In this document: piece by piece, positions 33,941 to 42,498 of the stretch
Layout of the letters: each line of letters begins with the position of its first letter
How positions within the stretch are numbered: the first letter of the stretch is position 1
NCBI RefSeq assembly: GCF_000711975.1
Contig: NZ_JONT01000011.1
Location: 29,888 to 93,887, forward strand
Length of the DNA stretch: 64,000 bases
Source: Desulfofalx alkaliphila DSM 12257
Lineage (GTDB): Bacteria > Bacillota > Desulfotomaculia > Desulfotomaculales > Desulfohalotomaculaceae
Direction: 5' to 3'
Notes under the pieces: model-generated
Databases searched by the model: none
What the model was told of the DNA's origin: nothing
What the model saw: the letters and a program-made list of their open reading frames with translations, nothing else
Made by a program: the position numbers and the translations under genes

Positions 33941-35016
33941 CAGTTACCCCCCACCTTCTTGCTATTAAATACGATGCGATAACGGGTTAAGATTTGTCCA
34001 CCCAATACAAAGAACAAGATCAAGCCCTGCAACATAGATACAATGGCTGCAGGAATACCGGTGGTTTGTAAACTGTAACCTCCGGCTTCTAAGCCACCAA
34101 AGAGTATTGAAACCGCTATAATGGCACCGGGGTGCAAATGCGACAGCCAGGCTATAATTATGGCGGTGTAGCCATAACCCACACTGATACTATCCTGTAA
34201 ACGGTGCATAAGGCCAGATACTTCGGCCATGCCGGCTATACCTGCTATGGCCCCACTTACCATCATCACTAAAATAATATTTTTACTAATACTCATACCC
34301 GCATAACGGGCGGCGGTTTCACTTTCACCGATAACCTTAACTTCATAACCCCAGCGGGTATGTTTCATGCCATAGTATATTATAACCGCCAGCACAACGG
34401 CAATAAGCAATCCGGCATGGACACGGCTGTCCCCAAAGGTGGGCAGCCTGGCCGCATCTGCAAAGGCCGCCGTCAGCGGAAAGTTAAATCCTTGGGGATC
34501 CCTCCAGGGGCCGTATACCAGGTACTCCATCCATAGGATAGCCACATAGTTTAGCATTAAGGTTGTTATAATCTCGTTTACACCCAGGTATGCCCGGGGA
34601 ATTGCCGGCAGCATACCCCATATGCCGCCGCACAGTGTACCCATGATGAACATGGCAGGTATCAGTACCAAGGCCGGATAATCCGGAAAATTCAAGGCCA
34701 CCCATGTGGCACCAACGGCACCCATTACCAGTTGTCCCTCGGCACCGATGTTCCACAGCTTCATTTTAAAAGCAATGGCAACCCCCAGTGCACACAGCAT
34801 AAGCGGTATTGATTTTACAATTGTTTCCGAAATGCCATAGCCGGAGCCAAAGGCCCCCTTAAACATTGTCATATACGCCCGGGCAGGGTCATGTCCGGAC
34901 AACCACAAAAACACCGCTCCGGTAAGCAAAGCCAGTACCACCGAAAATAGCGGCACCAATATGTTGCCCGCCGGCGAAGCATCAGCCCTTTTTTCAAATG
35001 TCAACGGTGAGTTCAT
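33940..35016 (-). CDS. nupP: Nucleoside ABC transporter permease (NupP-like)
   Basis: 358 residues with about ten helices of the same permease family, including LWNIGAEGQLVMGAVGATWV, the conserved EGQ-type segment, and YLGVNEIITTLMLNYVAI. Its ATG overlaps the ATPase stop (ATGA), so translation is coupled. Pairs with the following permease to form the heterodimeric membrane channel. Confidence 0.88.
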   Translation of the reverse strand: MNSPLTFEKRADASPAGNILVPLFSVVLALLTGAVFLWLSGHDPARAYMTMFKGAFGSGYGISETIVKSIPLMLCALGVAIAFKMKLWNIGAEGQLVMGAVGATWVALNFPDYPALVLIPAMFIMGTLCGGIWGMLPAIPRAYLGVNEIITTLMLNYVAILWMEYLVYGPWRDPQGFNFPLTAAFADAARLPTFGDSRVHAGLLIAVVLAVIIYYGMKHTRWGYEVKVIGESETAARYAGMSISKNIILVMMVSGAIAGIAGMAEVSGLMHRLQDSISVGYGYTAIIIAWLSHLHPGAIIAVSILFGGLEAGGYSLQTTGIPAAIVSMLQGLILFFVLGGQILTRYRIVFNSKKVGGN

Positions 35017-36542
35017 GAAGCTTTAACCTCCGATTTTTTAGAACCTAACATCATTAGGCCTATTTCTTCCGGGGTAGTTTCTTTTACAGGCACAACACCC
35101 ATTAATTCGCCCTTATAAAGTACACCCACCCGGTCTGCCAGTTTAAATATTTCCTCTAAATCCTCTGAAATCAACAGTACTGCCGTTCCTCTGGAAGCCT
35201 GTTCCAGCAGTAGGCGATGCACCGCCTCTGTGGCAGCAATATCCAGTCCCCTGGCGGGAAAAACTGCCACCACCAGCTTTGGCTCAGCGGATAACTCCCG
35301 GGCCAGCAGCAGTCGCTGCTGATTACCTCCGGACAAGAGACGCACCGGGGCATCTAGGGTGGTGAGTTTTACTTCAAAGTCTTCAATCATCTTTTTGCTA
35401 TAGGCCACCGCTTTTTTTAAGTTAATGAATAACCCTTTGCTTATGCCGGGGCTGCGGTAGTTCTTTAAGATTAAATTATCCAGCGCACCCAAGGCCGGCA
35501 CCAATCCCGTTCCCAGGCGGTCTTCAGGCACGTAACTGATGGCATTATTAATGGCTTGTCTGGAAGTCTGGTTGGCTATGTTTTTTCCGTCTAAAACTAT
35601 GCTGCCGCTTGTTATGTTGCGCAAGCCCACCAAGACCTCAGCCAGTTCACGGCGGCCGTTACCGGCAATACCGGCAATGGCCATTATTTCACCGGCGCCA
35701 ATGGTTAATGATATGTCATGCAAGCCCGGCCGGTGGCCCTGGGCAGCGGCATTAACCCCAGACATTTCAAGCATTGGTTTGCCGATTATTTTTTCTTGGC
35801 GTTTGGCAGTGCTAATAAAGTCATGACCCACCATTAACCGGGCCAACTCCTTGGCCGTTACCTCACTGCGGGATAAGGTAGCCACCGATTTTCCCCTGCG
35901 GAGCACCGTTACACGGTCGGCAATATCCATTACTTCATGCATTTTGTGAGTGATAATCACCACACCATGGCCCCGTGCTGCCATCTGCCGCAGCGAAGTA
36001 AACAATTCCTGCACCTCTTGGGGAGTGAGCACTGCGGTGGGTTCATCTAAAACCAATATTTTAGAGCCCCGGTAAAGCATTTTTGCAATTTCTACCCGCT
36101 GTCTTTCCCCCACAGAGAGCTGCCATATTTTAGCAGTGGGATCCACGCCCAAACCATAGCTCTCGGATAGTTGTGTTAGCCTCTTTTCCACATCTTTGGT
36201 GCGCAGGATAAGGCCCAGTTCCTTGGAGCCCAACACTACATTTTCGGCCACAGTAAAGATATCCACCTGTTTAAAGTGTTGGTGAACCATTCCGATGCCA
36301 GCGGCAATGGCATCCCTTGGGTTCTTAAAAACCTGCCTTTGTCCTGAAATAAATATTTCACCCTCATCCGGACGATAAAAGCCGGAAAGAATAGACATCA
36401 GCGTACTCTTACCGGATCCGTTTTCGCCCAGCAGGGCATGTATTTCCCCTTCTTTTACCGTAAAATTTACTCTGTCATTGGCTAACACACCGGGAAATTT
36501 TTTGGTGATGTTCACCATTTCTATTAATGCATTGTTACTCAT
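35013..36542 (-). CDS. nupO: Nucleoside ABC transporter ATP-binding protein (NupO-like)
   Basis: 509 residues with two ABC domains in tandem, as in sugar and nucleoside importers. Domain one has Walker A LLGENGSGKST near 38 and signature LSVGERQRVEIAK near 146. Domain two has a degenerate Walker A (GIAGNGRRELAEVL) and signature LLSGGNQQRLLLARELS; its Walker B region reads VVAVFPARGLD where PTRGLD is usual. So the second site is probably weak, a common asymmetry. It energises uptake through the two permeases. Confidence 0.92.
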   Translation of the reverse strand: MSNNALIEMVNITKKFPGVLANDRVNFTVKEGEIHALLGENGSGKSTLMSILSGFYRPDEGEIFISGQRQVFKNPRDAIAAGIGMVHQHFKQVDIFTVAENVVLGSKELGLILRTKDVEKRLTQLSESYGLGVDPTAKIWQLSVGERQRVEIAKMLYRGSKILVLDEPTAVLTPQEVQELFTSLRQMAARGHGVVIITHKMHEVMDIADRVTVLRRGKSVATLSRSEVTAKELARLMVGHDFISTAKRQEKIIGKPMLEMSGVNAAAQGHRPGLHDISLTIGAGEIMAIAGIAGNGRRELAEVLVGLRNITSGSIVLDGKNIANQTSRQAINNAISYVPEDRLGTGLVPALGALDNLILKNYRSPGISKGLFINLKKAVAYSKKMIEDFEVKLTTLDAPVRLLSGGNQQRLLLARELSAEPKLVVAVFPARGLDIAATEAVHRLLLEQASRGTAVLLISEDLEEIFKLADRVGVLYKGELMGVVPVKETTPEEIGLMMLGSKKSEVKAS

Positions 36543-36607
36543 AAAAATTACCGCCCCTTATAACATAAATGGGCGCTGACAGACAGTTCTGCCAGCGACC
36601 CCTTGTA

Positions 36608-37720
36608 TTAGTTTATGGTACCTATTACGCCTTCTACAAACCAATCGATGCTCAACATTTCTTCGTCGGTGAGTTTTTCACCTTCGGCAACCCTTTCATT
36701 GCCGTCTTGGTCGTATATGGGTCCGTGGAACACATCCCACTCACCGCTTAAGATCAGTTCTTTCTTTTCTTCCACAAGCTCTTTTACTTCATCGCTTACC
36801 ATGGGACCAAAGGGTGCCAGATCAACAACGCCTGACTCTAAGCCGCCCCAGTAAGCTTCCGGTTTCCAGGTGCCTTCTTTTACTGACTTAATAACTTCCA
36901 CATAATATGGACCCCAGTTCCAAACCGGTGAGGTTAATACGGTATCGGGAACCATAACGCTCATGTCACTGTTGTAGCCAACACCATATTTACCGGCTTC
37001 TGCTGCAGCCTGCATAGGACCGGGGGTGTCTTGGTGCATGGCAATTATGTCAGCACCATCGTCCAAGAGTACCTTTGCGGCATTCTTTTCTTTCACAGGA
37101 TCATACCAGGTATTAGTCCAAATAACTTTTACCACGGCATCCGGGTTTACGGAACGAACACCCAGGGTAAAGGCGTTAATGCCGCGCACCACTTCAGGAA
37201 TTGGGAAAGCTGCCACATAACCGATGGTGTTAGTTTCAGTTTGTAAGCCTGCAGCAATACCGCTCAAATAACGGGGCTGGTAAATCCGTCCAAAGTAATT
37301 GCCGGCATTGTCAGCTGTTTTGTCTCCTGAGCAGTGCATAAACACCACATCGGGATTTCTTTCAGCAACAGCGATGGTGCTGTCCATGTAACCAAAGCTG
37401 GTGGTAAAGATGATTTTTGCACCCTCATTAACCAAGCGCTGCATTTCTGCTTCACTGGCAGGACCCTCTGCCACGTCTTCAATATAAATTGCGTCAACCC
37501 AGTCCAGTTGTGCCTCTATATATTGTCTGGCTTTTTCATGGGCATAGGTCCAACCATAGTCGCCGGTGGGGCTTACATAAATAAACCCAACCTTCATTCT
37601 TTCTTCTTCATCATCGCCTGCACCTGTGGCCGGTTCATCATTGCCGCCACAGGCTGTGGCCAGCATGGCCACGGCCAGTACCAGTGCCAGTACCAGCGTC
37701 AGTCTTGCTTTTTTTAGCAT
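36608..37720 (-). CDS. BMP-family purine nucleoside-binding lipoprotein
   Basis: 370 residues from the ATG at 37720, which has GGGAGG just upstream; an ATG at 37735 lies inside that site. A lipoprotein signal peptide ends ATACGG near residues 23-28. The mature part is the BMP/Med/PnrA family (PF02608): KVGFIYVSPTGDYGWTYAHE, IFTTSFGYMDSTI, DVVFMHCSGDK and TIGYVAAFPIPEVVRGINAF. It captures purine nucleosides outside the membrane for the NupOPQ-like channel. First gene after the guanine riboswitch. Confidence 0.93.
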   Translation of the reverse strand: MLKKARLTLVLALVLAVAMLATACGGNDEPATGAGDDEEERMKVGFIYVSPTGDYGWTYAHEKARQYIEAQLDWVDAIYIEDVAEGPASEAEMQRLVNEGAKIIFTTSFGYMDSTIAVAERNPDVVFMHCSGDKTADNAGNYFGRIYQPRYLSGIAAGLQTETNTIGYVAAFPIPEVVRGINAFTLGVRSVNPDAVVKVIWTNTWYDPVKEKNAAKVLLDDGADIIAMHQDTPGPMQAAAEAGKYGVGYNSDMSVMVPDTVLTSPVWNWGPYYVEVIKSVKEGTWKPEAYWGGLESGVVDLAPFGPMVSDEVKELVEEKKELILSGEWDVFHGPIYDQDGNERVAEGEKLTDEEMLSIDWFVEGVIGTIN

Positions 37721-37787
37721 TTTCCTCCCCCTCATTTAATTATATTTTTTATTTGTTAAATTATGGGCCCTTTGTTTATAAGTAAAT

Positions 37788-37845
37788 ATTAAAAGCCCAA
37801 GCGGCTTGGTTCACATCTAGCGTGCGAAATCCACCGCTTGGGCTT
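37788..37845 (-). terminator. Riboswitch-controlled terminator
   Basis: A 12-bp stem AAGCCCAAGCGG / CCGCTTGGGCTT (37793-37804 with 37834-37845) with a 29-base loop, followed on the minus strand by TTTTAATATTT. It lies between the guanine aptamer and the binding-protein gene. An overlapping hairpin centred on GCTTATAAGC could sequester its 5' arm. Confidence 0.8.
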
Positions 37846-37920
37846 ATAAGCTAATACCCTTAGGTGTAGCCGGTTAAGTAGCTAACCGACTTGCACCGGC
37901 AGTATACCGGTACATTTTCC

Positions 37921-37987
37921 CACGTAGTCAGGCAATTTACGGTTGCCCGGTAGAGACTCTTGAGCCATATTCTCAAGTATATACGTG
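37921..37987 (-). promoter_or_regulatory. Purine (guanine-class) riboswitch aptamer
   Basis: Read on the minus strand, P1 is CACGTA / TACGTG (37982-37987 with 37921-37926). P2 is CTTGAG / CTCAAG around the loop AATATGG. The joining strand GTCTCTACC is followed by P3 GGGCAA / TTGCC around CCGTAAA, then GACTACG. These are the conserved core elements of the purine riboswitch. The cytosine in GACTACG (position 74 of the xpt aptamer) specifies guanine/hypoxanthine over adenine. It controls a nucleoside transporter and xpt, so guanine should switch the operon off by termination. Confidence 0.95.
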
Positions 37988-38010
37988 CTTATTATCTTTT
38001 CGACAATATC

Positions 38011-38039
38011 ATATTAACAGGGCTGGCAGAGCCTGTCAA
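38011..38039 (-). promoter_or_regulatory. Sigma-A promoter of the riboswitch operon
   Basis: TTGACA and TAATAT with exactly 17 bases between (minus strand), placing the transcript start about 17 bases before the aptamer P1. The leader from there to the first gene is about 280 bases and holds the aptamer, two small hairpins (ACCGG/CCGGT; CGGTTA/TAACCG) and the terminator. Confidence 0.85.
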
Positions 38040-38049
38040 CGCCTCTTTG

Positions 38050-39384
38050 TTAATTAAATGTTAATTCTTTTGCTTCTAACACTTCTTCCGGTAATTTAAT
38101 GTTTATTGGTTCATTGAAATCACTGTAGTTAAATTCATAGTTTGTCCTCAGGGCCCTAAAGGGCAGCTTTTCACCCAAAAGCTTTTGATTGTAGGTGATT
38201 AATGCCTGGGTATTCACCCTGACGGGCAGGTAGCTTTCTTTATCTATTGCCGATACACCCATGAAGGACATGGAATCAACCAATGACTGATTTGCCCTAA
38301 ACAGCTCATTATTAAATACTTCCGGCAGGTCCTGGGCTAACATTTTCATTAGTTGACTAAAATTGTTTATGCGGCCGTAAAAGGCCACCTGGTAGCAATC
38401 TTTACCCTTTATCCGCACATCATCCAGTACCCGGTAATAAAAAATTTCATCCAGTTCTGCACTGACAATGGGATTACGGTTGCGGTTGACGGTGCTAAAG
38501 TCCGGCACCATATCCGATGGGTACTTAATCCACTCCGACTGCCCAGTGGCTGCATCAAAGATTCTCATATACATACCCTCATGGTTATAGTACTGCTCCG
38601 TATTAATTGCAGGTATTGTTAAGTCACCCAATTGGGGCATGCTGGTAGATATTGATTGATACAGGCCTTGGTTGCTGTTAAATTTAGTATCCATAAGGGT
38701 ATCAAAACTGAGGTAATTATTTTTGCTGCCTGCCACCTGTTGGGCCATTTCCGGCATTAGTTCCATAATCATATTCATTTTACCGGATATGCGCATGGTG
38801 GCTGCATCTTTAATCATCTGTTGAGATTTTTGGTTAATTTCCCTGCCCCGATTGTTGGTGGCAAAGGCTCCCACCAGCAGCCTGTCACCCTCTTGCCTGG
38901 TGATAATACCGGAAGGGTTGGCTGTTTGAGAGAGAAAGCCTTCCTTTACACACCAGGTGTAGGGCCCAGCCGCCCAGGGGTGTTTTTCCAGGCCCGGCAC
39001 CTTGATATTATCTGCCGGAAGAAGGGGCAAGCCCAACACCCTACTTAGCATTACCACTGCTTCCACTCGGCTGATGGTTTGATCGGGCCGTACCGTCCCA
39101 TCGGTATATCCTTGGATTATCCCATAGCTCAGCAGCTTGTTAAGGTCCTCTGCATACCATGCATCGGCAGTATTATTACCGGGTGACCTTGCTTCCATTG
39201 CGCTGAAGCCGGCGGCATTACTGAGCATTACCGCATATTCTGCCCTAGTTAATTGATCACTGGGCTCCCCTTGGGGCAGCAAGGCCATCAAATCCCCCGG
39301 GGTAAGTTCTTCTGCAGCCGCCGCCAAGGGACCTGCCATTGACAGCATACAGGCTATTATAAAAAGTAAAAAAATCTTTCTCAT
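38050..39384 (-). CDS. Secreted S-layer-homology (SLH) protein
   Basis: 444 residues from the ATG at 39384 with AGGAGGT five bases upstream. A signal peptide ends near PLAAAAEE. One partial and one full SLH repeat follow: LTRAEYAVMLSNAAGF, then YGIIQGYTDGTVRPDQTISR and EAVVMLSRVLGL. SLH domains bind pyruvylated cell-wall polymers, so the protein sits on the cell wall. The remaining 280 residues look like a lipoprotein-type beta sheet of the DUF6612 kind (MRISGKMNMIMELMPEM; YYNHEGMYMRIFD), whose role is unknown. The stop is only about ten bases before the riboswitch promoter. Confidence 0.85.
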   Translation of the reverse strand: MRKIFLLFIIACMLSMAGPLAAAAEELTPGDLMALLPQGEPSDQLTRAEYAVMLSNAAGFSAMEARSPGNNTADAWYAEDLNKLLSYGIIQGYTDGTVRPDQTISRVEAVVMLSRVLGLPLLPADNIKVPGLEKHPWAAGPYTWCVKEGFLSQTANPSGIITRQEGDRLLVGAFATNNRGREINQKSQQMIKDAATMRISGKMNMIMELMPEMAQQVAGSKNNYLSFDTLMDTKFNSNQGLYQSISTSMPQLGDLTIPAINTEQYYNHEGMYMRIFDAATGQSEWIKYPSDMVPDFSTVNRNRNPIVSAELDEIFYYRVLDDVRIKGKDCYQVAFYGRINNFSQLMKMLAQDLPEVFNNELFRANQSLVDSMSFMGVSAIDKESYLPVRVNTQALITYNQKLLGEKLPFRALRTNYEFNYSDFNEPINIKLPEEVLEAKELTFN

Positions 39385-39540
39385 AATGGACCTCCTAATT
39401 ATACTTAACCTGGTATATTCTACAACCGTTGCCAATATCCTGTTATTACGAAAAAGTGTTATTTTAAAAGGGTATTTTTCTCTAATGTAGAATATTTAAG
39501 TATTTGGCAGGCGAAAAAAAAAATATTTGAGGTGTTCATT

Positions 39541-40383
39541 TTGGCAGTTAAAATTGTAACAGACAGTACCGCTGATCTGCCCCAAGAGTTGCTGGATCAG
39601 CATAAAATTGCAATGGTACCTCTCACGGTAAGGTTTGGAGAGAAATTATTTAAAGACCGGGTAGAAATATCACCCGGTGAATTTTACGACCTTTTACAAA
39701 AGAATAGTGATATACCGGTATCAACTTCACAGCCGCCTCCTATGGACTTTTTTGATACATATAAAGAATTGGCAGAAGAGGGGCACAGTATTATATCTAT
39801 CCACATTTCCGGAGACATGAGTGGCACCATCCAGGCGGCAAAACTGGCAAAATCTATGCTGCCGGAAGCCGATATCCATATTATTGATTCGAGATCGGTA
39901 AGTGTTGGTCTGGGCTTATTGGTGCTCACCGCTGCCCGGGCAGCAGAGGAAGGAAAATCGGTGGATGAAGTACTGGAATTAATTAATTACGTCTTGCCGA
40001 AAATGAAGATATATTTTGTGGTGGACACCTTGGAGTACCTGGCCAAGGGTGGCCGCATCGGGCAAGCCACTGCTTATATGGGCTCACTGTTAAATATAAA
40101 GCCTATCTTGGCGGTCTATGAAGGTGAAGTGCAGCCGGTGGAAAGACTGCGGGGTCGTAATAAAGCCGTAAACAGAATGGTTGAGCTGGTAAAAGAGCAA
40201 ACAGAATGCAGAAGGTGCCGCTGTATAGTGGCCCACGCCGGCAATCCCCAGGGACTGGAAGATTTGTTGGAAAAAGTTCGGCAAAACGTTAAATGCGAGG
40301 AAATCCTGGTAAGCGAATTGGGGCCGGTGGTGGGTAATCACGGTGGCCCCGGTATTGTAGGGTTATCATTTTATACCTTTTAA
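39541..40383 (+). CDS. DegV-family fatty-acid-binding protein
   Basis: 280 residues from a TTG with GAGGTG six bases upstream; a GTG at 39532 lies inside that site. Family marks: KIVTDSTADLPQEL at the start, VSTSQPPPMDF, SGTIQAAKLA and HAGNPQGLEDLLEKV, ending GPVVGNHGGPGIVGLSF. DegV (FakB-like) proteins bind a fatty acid in the cytoplasm and hand it to the FakA kinase; no fakA is here. A second copy lies at 62899-63759. Confidence 0.92.
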   Translation: MAVKIVTDSTADLPQELLDQHKIAMVPLTVRFGEKLFKDRVEISPGEFYDLLQKNSDIPVSTSQPPPMDFFDTYKELAEEGHSIISIHISGDMSGTIQAAKLAKSMLPEADIHIIDSRSVSVGLGLLVLTAARAAEEGKSVDEVLELINYVLPKMKIYFVVDTLEYLAKGGRIGQATAYMGSLLNIKPILAVYEGEVQPVERLRGRNKAVNRMVELVKEQTECRRCRCIVAHAGNPQGLEDLLEKVRQNVKCEEILVSELGPVVGNHGGPGIVGLSFYTF

Positions 40384-40396
40384 AAAAAGAATCAAA

Positions 40397-40427
40397 AAGA
40401 AGGGGCCTAAAAAGCCCCTTCTTCTTT
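40397..40427. terminator. Bidirectional terminator between DegV and rubrerythrin genes
   Basis: AAGAAGGGGC / GCCCCTTCTT with a seven-base loop, A-rich before and T-rich after. It serves the two convergent genes. Confidence 0.85.
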
Positions 40428-40944
40428 ATTCCACCAAGGGTCTGTAGTATTTTTTCGGGTGTTTGCACAGCGGACATTCTTCCGGCGGTTCGTTGCCTTC
40501 ATAAATGTAGCCGCATTCTCTACATTTCCACTTTACAGGTTGATCTTTGTATAAGAGTTTTCCTTGTTTTAATAACTCCAGCAGCTGGGCAAACCGTTCA
40601 GCGTGGTGTTTTTCCACCTTTTGCAAGGCCTTAAATAATTCCGCTGCCTCTTCTTCTCCCTCTTCCCGGGCCACCTTTTCAAATTCTACATACATATCTT
40701 CATATTCAAAGGATTCATTTTCTACGGCGGCCTGCAGGTTTTTCTCAGTGCCATTAATTCCGTTCAGCAGTTTTAATATTTGCTCGGCATGTTCTTTTTC
40801 ATTGGCAGCAGTTTCTTCAAAGTATTCTGCTACTTCCAGCCAGCCTTCTTTACGGGCAACGCCGGCCCAAAAAGTATAGTTGTTTCTTGCTTGGCTTTCT
40901 CCGGCATATGCCGCTTTTAAATTGTCAATGGTTTTCTTACTCAA
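40426..40944 (-). CDS. Rubrerythrin
   Basis: 172 residues. The ferritin-like di-iron domain shows GESQARNNYTFWAG, AANEKEHAEQIL and KVEKHHAERF, giving the expected glutamates and histidines. The C-terminal rubredoxin domain has CRECGYIYEG and CPLCKHP. It detoxifies hydrogen peroxide in anaerobes using reduced rubredoxin. TTG start behind AAGGAGGAG. Single-gene unit. Confidence 0.95.
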   Translation of the reverse strand: MSKKTIDNLKAAYAGESQARNNYTFWAGVARKEGWLEVAEYFEETAANEKEHAEQILKLLNGINGTEKNLQAAVENESFEYEDMYVEFEKVAREEGEEEAAELFKALQKVEKHHAERFAQLLELLKQGKLLYKDQPVKWKCRECGYIYEGNEPPEECPLCKHPKKYYRPLVE

Positions 40945-41080
40945 ATCTTCTCCTCCTTTTTAATTGGTATACATTAACATGCGCCAAAAATTAACAGGGT
41001 ATGCATTAAAATAACAGCTTTTTGGGCATAATAAAGAAGATTTATGTTGTAGTTTATATTTTACCCTCGGGAGGAAAAAA

Positions 41081-41278
41081 ATGCAAGGAAAAGTAAAGTG
41101 GTTTAGCGCCAGTAAAGGCTATGGCTTTATTGAAAGCAACGAAGGCGGGGATGTCTTTGTTCATTTCTCTGCAATTGACGGGGAAGGTTTTAAAACCCTG
41201 AATCAAGGAGATCTTGTGGAGTTCGAAGTGACAGAGGGACTGCGCGGCCCCCAGGCAAGTAAGGTCAGTGTAATATAA
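41081..41278 (+). CDS. csp: Cold shock protein
   Basis: 65 residues, one OB-fold cold shock domain. RNP1 KGYGFIE (residues 13-19) and RNP2 DVFVHFS (25-31) are intact. It binds single-stranded RNA/DNA and acts as an RNA chaperone. Strong GGGAGG site seven bases before the ATG; the leader is about 100 bases and AT-rich, as is common for csp genes. Confidence 0.95.
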   Translation: MQGKVKWFSASKGYGFIESNEGGDVFVHFSAIDGEGFKTLNQGDLVEFEVTEGLRGPQASKVSVI

Positions 41279-41309
41279 AAAATAACCCGGATTCCCGGGT
41301 TATTTTTTA
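41277..41309 (+). terminator. Terminator after csp
   Basis: AAAAAATAACCCGG / CCGGGTTATTTTTT, a 14-bp stem with T-run, overlapping the csp stop codon. It also faces the convergent small gene. Confidence 0.9.
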
Positions 41310-41316
41310 TATCAAT

Positions 41317-41490
41317 TTAACAGCCCCTACCGCCGGGGCATCCGCTGCCGCTACTTTCAGAAGATTGTTCTGAATTTTCCTCACAAGAAACGGGGCAGTC
41401 ACCGGGTACATTAGATTTTAAGGAATTTTCATTTTCAAGGCTGCCACATCCGCCGTCGGAACAGCTTTTATTGATTTGTTCTTTTGACAA
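41317..41490 (-). CDS. Small cysteine-rich protein (57 residues)
   Basis: A TTG at 41490 with GGAGGTGA four bases upstream opens 57 codons. An ATG at 41571 also opens the frame but lacks a site. Six cysteines (10, 15, 32, 36, 51, 57) are set in a Ser/Gly/Glu-rich chain (SCSDGGCGS, GDCPVSCEE, GSGCPGGRGC) with no signal peptide. It resembles neither SCIFF nor a known bacteriocin. A metal-binding or cofactor-delivery role is possible. It is 84 bases after the DUF2892 gene on the same strand. Confidence 0.65.
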   Translation of the reverse strand: MSKEQINKSCSDGGCGSLENENSLKSNVPGDCPVSCEENSEQSSESSGSGCPGGRGC

Positions 41491-41574
41491 TTTATCACCT
41501 CCGTTAATATTGTACCCAATGTAGAAGCATTTACACCGGGTATAATTTGAGTTTTCCCCATAAATTGCCATTTT

Positions 41575-41763
41575 TTAATTATCCAATAAATCCAACAGCG
41601 GATCATAGCCGATAATACCGACAACAGTGGTTTTTGCTCCTAGAACTGTCATTGTCTTGCCCATGGTGGAGTTGCGCAACCTTTCGGACATGCCTAATCC
41701 GGTAAAAGCTAAACCACCGATAATACTCAGCATTCTTTCGCCACCGGTCATATTGCGGCGCAT
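41575..41763 (-). CDS. DUF2892 (YgaP-type) small membrane protein
   Basis: 62 residues with two hydrophobic helices and the DUF2892 pattern MTGGERMLSIIGGLAFTGLG, then SERLRNST, then a second helix. These small membrane domains often accompany sulfurtransferases, but no rhodanese is fused or adjacent. ATG behind GGGGTGA. Confidence 0.75.
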   Translation of the reverse strand: MRRNMTGGERMLSIIGGLAFTGLGMSERLRNSTMGKTMTVLGAKTTVVGIIGYDPLLDLLDN

Positions 41764-41802
41764 TTTATATCACCCCTGTATTAGTATGTTCCGGTGCCTT
41801 AT

Positions 41803-42075
41803 TTATACTATGGTAGTTTTTTCCCATTGCCGTCGGTATGCAGAAAATTTTTCATAACCACATTTACCGCAAGCCAGTAAATGCACACAATGGTCGTCAT
41901 CGTTTTGCAGGTAATTGTCTTGGTATATTTCTTGATCCAGATAGGGACTGTAGGGATCATAAAAATCCTGCAGCAAGCCAAGATTTTCCATAATTTCACC
42001 GCAGTTTGGGCAGCTTTCAGTGACGGCCTCCAATTGATTGCAAAGCAGGCAGGTATAATCCACATAGATCACCAC
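41803..42075 (-). CDS. Zinc-ribbon-like protein of unknown function
   Basis: Up to 90 residues. Three CxxC pairs (YTCLLC, ESCPNC, LACGKC) suggest one or two zinc ribbons, with an acidic tyrosine-rich spacer (DFYDPYSPYLDQEIYQDN) between them. The GTG at 42075 opens the frame; the GTG at 42063 has a better-spaced GGTGGTGA site and may be the real start. Not recognised as a named family. Confidence 0.55.
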   Translation of the reverse strand: MVIYVDYTCLLCNQLEAVTESCPNCGEIMENLGLLQDFYDPYSPYLDQEIYQDNYLQNDDDHCVHLLACGKCGYEKFSAYRRQWEKTTIV

Positions 42076-42117
42076 CGCATTAAGTGCTGGTTTTATTATT
42101 GGGTTTAAAGGGCGGTC

Positions 42118-42498
42118 TTATGTATTTCTCTTTCTTATTAACTGTTCCACTGCCTTTTCGGTATTGGCAACCAATTTATTAATATCTTCGGCAGTGGCCT
42201 TATCTATATGCAGCCCGGCCACCACCACCACCGCCTCATTCCATTGTTTGGCAATTTTTTCTGCCATAAGGCGGGCCAAATCATCTTCTTTGTGGTTTAT
42301 TCGCGGCAGCACAAAGGAATTGCAAGAAACCACATCCTTTTGGGCCAAACTGGGACGGGGTAAAGTCATTACCACCGCTCCCACATGGGGTTTTTCGCCG
42401 CCGAAAATTTGCACAGCCACACCGTCATCGGTCAAGGTGGCCATAAGGCTTACCCTATGTTTACCGTCCCCCACCCTAATTTGTATTGTTTCAACCAT
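42118..42498 (-). CDS. LpdD-like domain protein
   Basis: 126 residues. The central FGGEKPHVGAVVMTLPRPSL resembles the LpdD-like domain, linked to prenylated-flavin (UbiD-type) decarboxylases such as gallate decarboxylase, where it acts as a cofactor chaperone. No ubiD or ubiX is nearby. It overlaps the Gate-domain gene by eight bases, so it is translated with the two membrane proteins. Function in this setting is unknown; the family call is moderate. Confidence 0.6.
   Translation of the reverse strand: MVETIQIRVGDGKHRVSLMATLTDDGVAVQIFGGEKPHVGAVVMTLPRPSLAQKDVVSCNSFVLPRINHKEDDLARLMAEKIAKQWNEAVVVVAGLHIDKATAEDINKLVANTEKAVEQLIRKRNT

Noticed and set aside
37793..37845. A ZTP (pfl) riboswitch, suggested by CCGCTTGGGC
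   Set aside because: The 5' half of that motif is missing, and the sequence is simply the 3' arm of the terminator stem.
39398..39425. TTGTAG-N16-TATAAT ahead of the SLH gene
   Set aside because: The -10 would abut the AGGAGGT ribosome binding site, leaving a leader of only a few bases; probably chance.
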